Assembly (NCBI RefSeq): GCF_015160855.1
Contig: NZ_CP063373.1
Coordinates: 6,758,001-6,822,000 of the forward strand
From: Streptomyces ferrugineus
GTDB lineage: Bacteria; Actinomycetota; Actinomycetes; Streptomycetales; Streptomycetaceae
DNA length: 64,000 nucleotides
Reading direction: 5' to 3'
Shown here piece by piece: positions 61,516 to 64,000 of the stretch. A model generated the notes under the pieces. It saw only the letters and a program-made list of their open reading frames with translations, was not told the origin of the DNA and did not search any database. How positions within the stretch are numbered: position 1 is the first letter of the stretch; each line of letters starts with the position of its first letter. The position numbers and the translations under genes are program-made.

Positions 61516-62955
61516 TCATCGCACCGGCACCGCGAGGTACTGGTACTCCAGGAACTCGTCGATCCCCACCCGGCCACCCTCGCGACCGAGCCCGGACTGC
61601 TTGACGCCGCCGAAGGGTGCGGCCGGGTTGGACACGAGACCCGTGTTCAGCCCCACCATGCCCACCTCCAGCCGCTCACTCACCCGCAAGGCGCGGTCCA
61701 GTCCCTCGGTGAAGACGTAGCCGACGAGGCCCCAGGGGGTGTCGTTGGCCCGGCGGATCACCTCGTCCTCGTCGTCGAAGGTGAGGATCGCGGCGACGGG
61801 GCCGAAGATCTCCGTGTCCATCAGGCGACTGCCGGGATCGACGTCTGCCAGCACGGTCGGCGGGTAGAAGCAGCCGGGGCCCTCGGGCGTACGGCCGCCG
61901 ACGAGCACCTGCGCCCCGCGCTCCACCGCGTCGGCGACCAGCTCCTCCACCTTGGCGCGTCCCCTCCTGTCGATCAGGGGGCCGACGTCGACGCCGTCCC
62001 GGGTGCCCGGACCGACGACCAGCGCGCCCATCCGCTCGGCCAGCCGCCGCCCGAACTCCTCCGCCACCGACCGGTGCACGAAGAAGCGGTTGGCGGCCGT
62101 GCAGGCCTCGCCCATGTTGCGCATCTTGGCGACCATCGCGCCGTCCACGGCCTTGTCCAGGTCGGCGTCCTCGAAGACGACGAACGGCGCGTTGCCGCCC
62201 AGCTCCATCGAGGTCCGTACGACCGCCTGCGCGCTCTGGGCGAGCAGCAGCTGTCCGACGGCCGTGGAGCCGGTGAAGGAGAGCTTGCGAATCCGCCCGC
62301 CGCGCAGGAGCGGTTCGCACACCTCCCCCGCACGGGAGGTGGTGACGACGTTCAGCACGCCGTCCGGCAGCCCGGCCTCCTTGAGGATCGCGGCGAGAGC
62401 CAGGCTGGACAGCGGGGTCTGCGGGGCGGGCTTGAGCACCATCGTGCAGCCGGCCGCGACGGCCGGGCCGATCTTGCGGGTGCCCATGGCCAGCGGGAAG
62501 TTCCACGGGGTGATCAGCAGGCAGGGACCGACGGGGCGGCGGGAGAGCAGCATGCGGTTGCGGCCGTCCGGCAGGGTGGCGAGACCACCGTCGATACGGA
62601 CGGCCTCCTCGGAGAACCACCGGAAGAACTCCGCCGCGTACGCCACCTCTCCCCTGGCCTCGGCCAGCGGCTTGCCCATCTCGGCCGTCATCAGGTGGGC
62701 GAGCTCGTCGGTGCGCCCGACGATGATCTCGTAGGCGCGGCGCAGGATCTCACTGCGCACCCGGGGCGCCGTACGCGCCCACTCCTCCTGCGCCTGAACC
62801 GCCGCGTCCTCCGCGAGCTTCGCGTCCTTGGGGCCGGCGTCCGCGACGTGGCAGAGGATGTCGCCGGTCGCGGGGTCGTCGACGGGCATGGTGGCGCCGT
62901 CCGCGGCGTCCACCCAGGCACCGCCGATGAACAACTGCGTGGGTGTGTCGGTCAT
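61516..62955 (-). CDS. succinate-semialdehyde-type aldehyde dehydrogenase
   Basis: This 479-residue enzyme has catalytic C285 in MGEACTAAN, general base E251 in SMELGGNAP, and cofactor motif FTGSTAVG. The sequence type (MTAEMGKPLAEARGEVAYAA, PWNFPLAMGTRKIGPAVAAG) fits NADP-dependent succinate-semialdehyde or related dehydrogenases (GabD). ATG 62955 overlaps the stop of the Fe-S gene by ATGA, so both are co-transcribed and end at the terminator below. Its substrate may come from the neighbouring amine pathway. Confidence 0.92.
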   Translation of the reverse strand: MTDTPTQLFIGGAWVDAADGATMPVDDPATGDILCHVADAGPKDAKLAEDAAVQAQEEWARTAPRVRSEILRRAYEIIVGRTDELAHLMTAEMGKPLAEARGEVAYAAEFFRWFSEEAVRIDGGLATLPDGRNRMLLSRRPVGPCLLITPWNFPLAMGTRKIGPAVAAGCTMVLKPAPQTPLSSLALAAILKEAGLPDGVLNVVTTSRAGEVCEPLLRGGRIRKLSFTGSTAVGQLLLAQSAQAVVRTSMELGGNAPFVVFEDADLDKAVDGAMVAKMRNMGEACTAANRFFVHRSVAEEFGRRLAERMGALVVGPGTRDGVDVGPLIDRRGRAKVEELVADAVERGAQVLVGGRTPEGPGCFYPPTVLADVDPGSRLMDTEIFGPVAAILTFDDEDEVIRRANDTPWGLVGYVFTEGLDRALRVSERLEVGMVGLNTGLVSNPAAPFGGVKQSGLGREGGRVGIDEFLEYQYLAVPVR

Positions 62956-64000
62956 GAGTTCTCTCCTGGTTGTCCGGGCCGGTCGGCGGCGGGGTCGAGC
63001 AGTTCCGCGAGGTGCAGGGCGCGGATGCCCCGGTCTCCGGCGAGGTGGTCGATCTGGGTGGCGCAGCTGAAGCCGTCGGCCACCACGACTGCCCGTGTGC
63101 GCGGGTCGATGCCGTCGAGGCGTGGCTTCAAGGCCAGGTCGGCGACGGCCATCGAGGTGTCGTAGTGCTGTGCCTCGAAGCCGAAGTTCCCGGCGAGTCC
63201 GCAGCAGCCCTCGGCCTCGTCGACCTTGTGTACGCCGAGGCGACTGAGCAGGTCGCGAGGGTGGCGGCCCTTGAAGGTGGCGTACTCGTGGCAGTGGGTC
63301 TGCAGCACGACGTCGTCCGGCAGAGCGGGCGGGCGCCAGCCGGGGGCGGCGAGATCGTTCAGGGCCCCGGTGAGGGTGTGGACCCGGGCCGCGACGCGGC
63401 GGGCAGCGTCGGTGCCAAGGAGTTCGGGGACGTCGCGTTTGAGGGCGGCGGCGCAGCTGGGTTCGGCCACGACGATGGGCCGGTCGTCGCCGTTGTCCAG
63501 GCGGGCGACCGTGCGGGCCATGATGCGCCGCGCGTGGGACAGCTGTCCGGTGCTCACCCAGGTCAGGCCACAGCACAGATCGTCCTCCGCCGTGCAGGGG
63601 AGGCCGGCGTCGGCGAGTACGCGGCTCGCCGCCCCGGCCACCTCGGGGCGGAAGGCGCGGGTGAAGCTGTCCACGAAGAGCAGCGTCTTCGCCGGTTCGC
63701 CGGTCCTTTCCGTGCGCAGGGCCCGGCGCAGCGCATGCCGGGAGGCGAAGGCGGGCATCCGGCGTTTCGTGGTCACGCCGCCGAGGCGCGCGAGCAGCTT
63801 CCCGAGAGGGCCGCGCAGCAGCGTGTTCACCGGGCGGGCCACGTATCCGACGAGCCTGGACGTCAGGGGAAGCCAGCCCAGGGAGTAATGGGAGCGGGGT
63901 CTGACTCTGCCCTTGTAGTGCTGGTGCAGGAACTCCGCCTTGTACGTGGCCATGTCGACGCCGACCGGACAGTCGCTGGAGCAGGCCTTGCAGGACAGGC
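62952..64000 (-). CDS. Fe-S (CCG-domain) part of a D-lactate/glycolate dehydrogenase-like oxidase, 5' end off window
   Basis: This is the C-terminal 349 residues of a larger protein. It begins with a 4Fe-4S motif (SCKACSSDCPVGVD) near the edge, then two cysteine-rich CCG domains (DLCCGLTW and EGCCGLAGNFG with HCHEYATF). In the FAD-linked oxidases of this family an N-terminal FAD_binding_4 domain precedes this part. Such enzymes pass electrons from D-lactate, glycolate or D-2-hydroxyglutarate to the respiratory chain. It heads the pair with the aldehyde dehydrogenase. Confidence 0.85.
   Translation of the reverse strand, partial: LSCKACSSDCPVGVDMATYKAEFLHQHYKGRVRPRSHYSLGWLPLTSRLVGYVARPVNTLLRGPLGKLLARLGGVTTKRRMPAFASRHALRRALRTERTGEPAKTLLFVDSFTRAFRPEVAGAASRVLADAGLPCTAEDDLCCGLTWVSTGQLSHARRIMARTVARLDNGDDRPIVVAEPSCAAALKRDVPELLGTDAARRVAARVHTLTGALNDLAAPGWRPPALPDDVVLQTHCHEYATFKGRHPRDLLSRLGVHKVDEAEGCCGLAGNFGFEAQHYDTSMAVADLALKPRLDGIDPRTRAVVVADGFSCATQIDHLAGDRGIRALHLAELLDPAADRPGQPGENS

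Noticed and set aside
1..64000. CRISPR arrays, tRNA or rRNA genes, prophage, secondary-metabolite cluster
   Set aside because: I saw no regularly spaced repeats, no RNA gene cores, and no phage structural, PKS or NRPS genes. The lone monooxygenase at 2171-3712 is not enough to call a cluster.

Overview
The window reads as Streptomyces or a close relative. GC is very high, GTG starts are common, many genes overlap by ATGA or TGATG, several promoters look leaderless, and the gene content is typical of actinomycetes (NmtR, AztABCD, heterotetrameric sarcosine oxidase, an ECF sigma factor fused to AbfB, paired IclR regulators). The density of broken genes, one of them a Tn3-family transposase relic, and the dominance of nutrient uptake and catabolism fit a variable chromosomal-arm region. 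I saw no rRNA, tRNA, CRISPR array or antibiotic cluster.

Layout. 1-3.9 kb: an Ada/AlkA repair protein cut by the left edge, an NmtR-type nickel sensor with a clear operator, a small lipoprotein and an FAD monooxygenase. 3.9-11.1 kb (- strand): a sarcosine/one-carbon operon glyA-soxB-soxD-soxA-soxG-purU, with a one-base frameshift in purU. 11.1-15.5 kb: relics of a GntR regulator and an aldehyde dehydrogenase, then a kinase/M23-like/class III aminotransferase fusion whose kinase N-lobe is broken, with its Lrp regulator and tandem operators, and a TetR relic. 15.5-23.3 kb: a peptide-type ABC importer with an amidase and a TetR regulator. 23.7-28.4 kb: an arabinan locus with a decayed LamG/GH43/AbfB gene, a one-piece sigma factor-zinc motif-membrane-AbfB protein, and a divergent secreted GH43-AbfB enzyme. 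28.6-33.3 kb: ROK regulator, class III phospho-lyase-like enzyme, hydroxylysine-kinase-like enzyme and HAD protein, with a repeated operator-like sequence. 33.5-34.1 kb: Tn3 transposase relic. 34.1-39.3 kb: zinc uptake genes aztD, aztC, a second propeller lipoprotein, aztB and divergent aztA, with a Zur-like box between aztA and aztB. 39.3-43.2 kb: AraC relic, then a fused DppBC permease and its binding protein behind an iron-box-like palindrome. 43.3-59.1 kb: one very long - strand catabolic cluster (N-methyl amino acid oxidase, two AstE/DoeB-type deacylases, PotDABC-type importer, class III aminotransferase, aldehyde dehydrogenase, aldo/keto reductase, HAD, amine oxidoreductase, AspA, SDR). 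59.4-61.1 kb: twin IclR regulators sharing a 37-bp promoter element. 61.1-64 kb: broken cupin, a second aldehyde dehydrogenase and a CCG-domain Fe-S oxidase cut by the right edge.

How it works together. Most of the window imports and breaks down small nitrogen compounds: betaine-derived sarcosine to glycine, serine and one-carbon units; an amino alcohol by phosphorylation and elimination; and a diamine or N-acyl/N-methyl amino acid to aspartate and fumarate. Metal uptake (zinc, possibly iron) and a sugar-polymer sensing module are set between these blocks. At least ten relics or frameshifted genes show active gene loss. The most interesting systems are the membrane-tethered AbfB sigma factor facing its probable target enzyme, and the long PotDABC/deacylase/aminotransferase/AspA cluster facing twin IclR genes.
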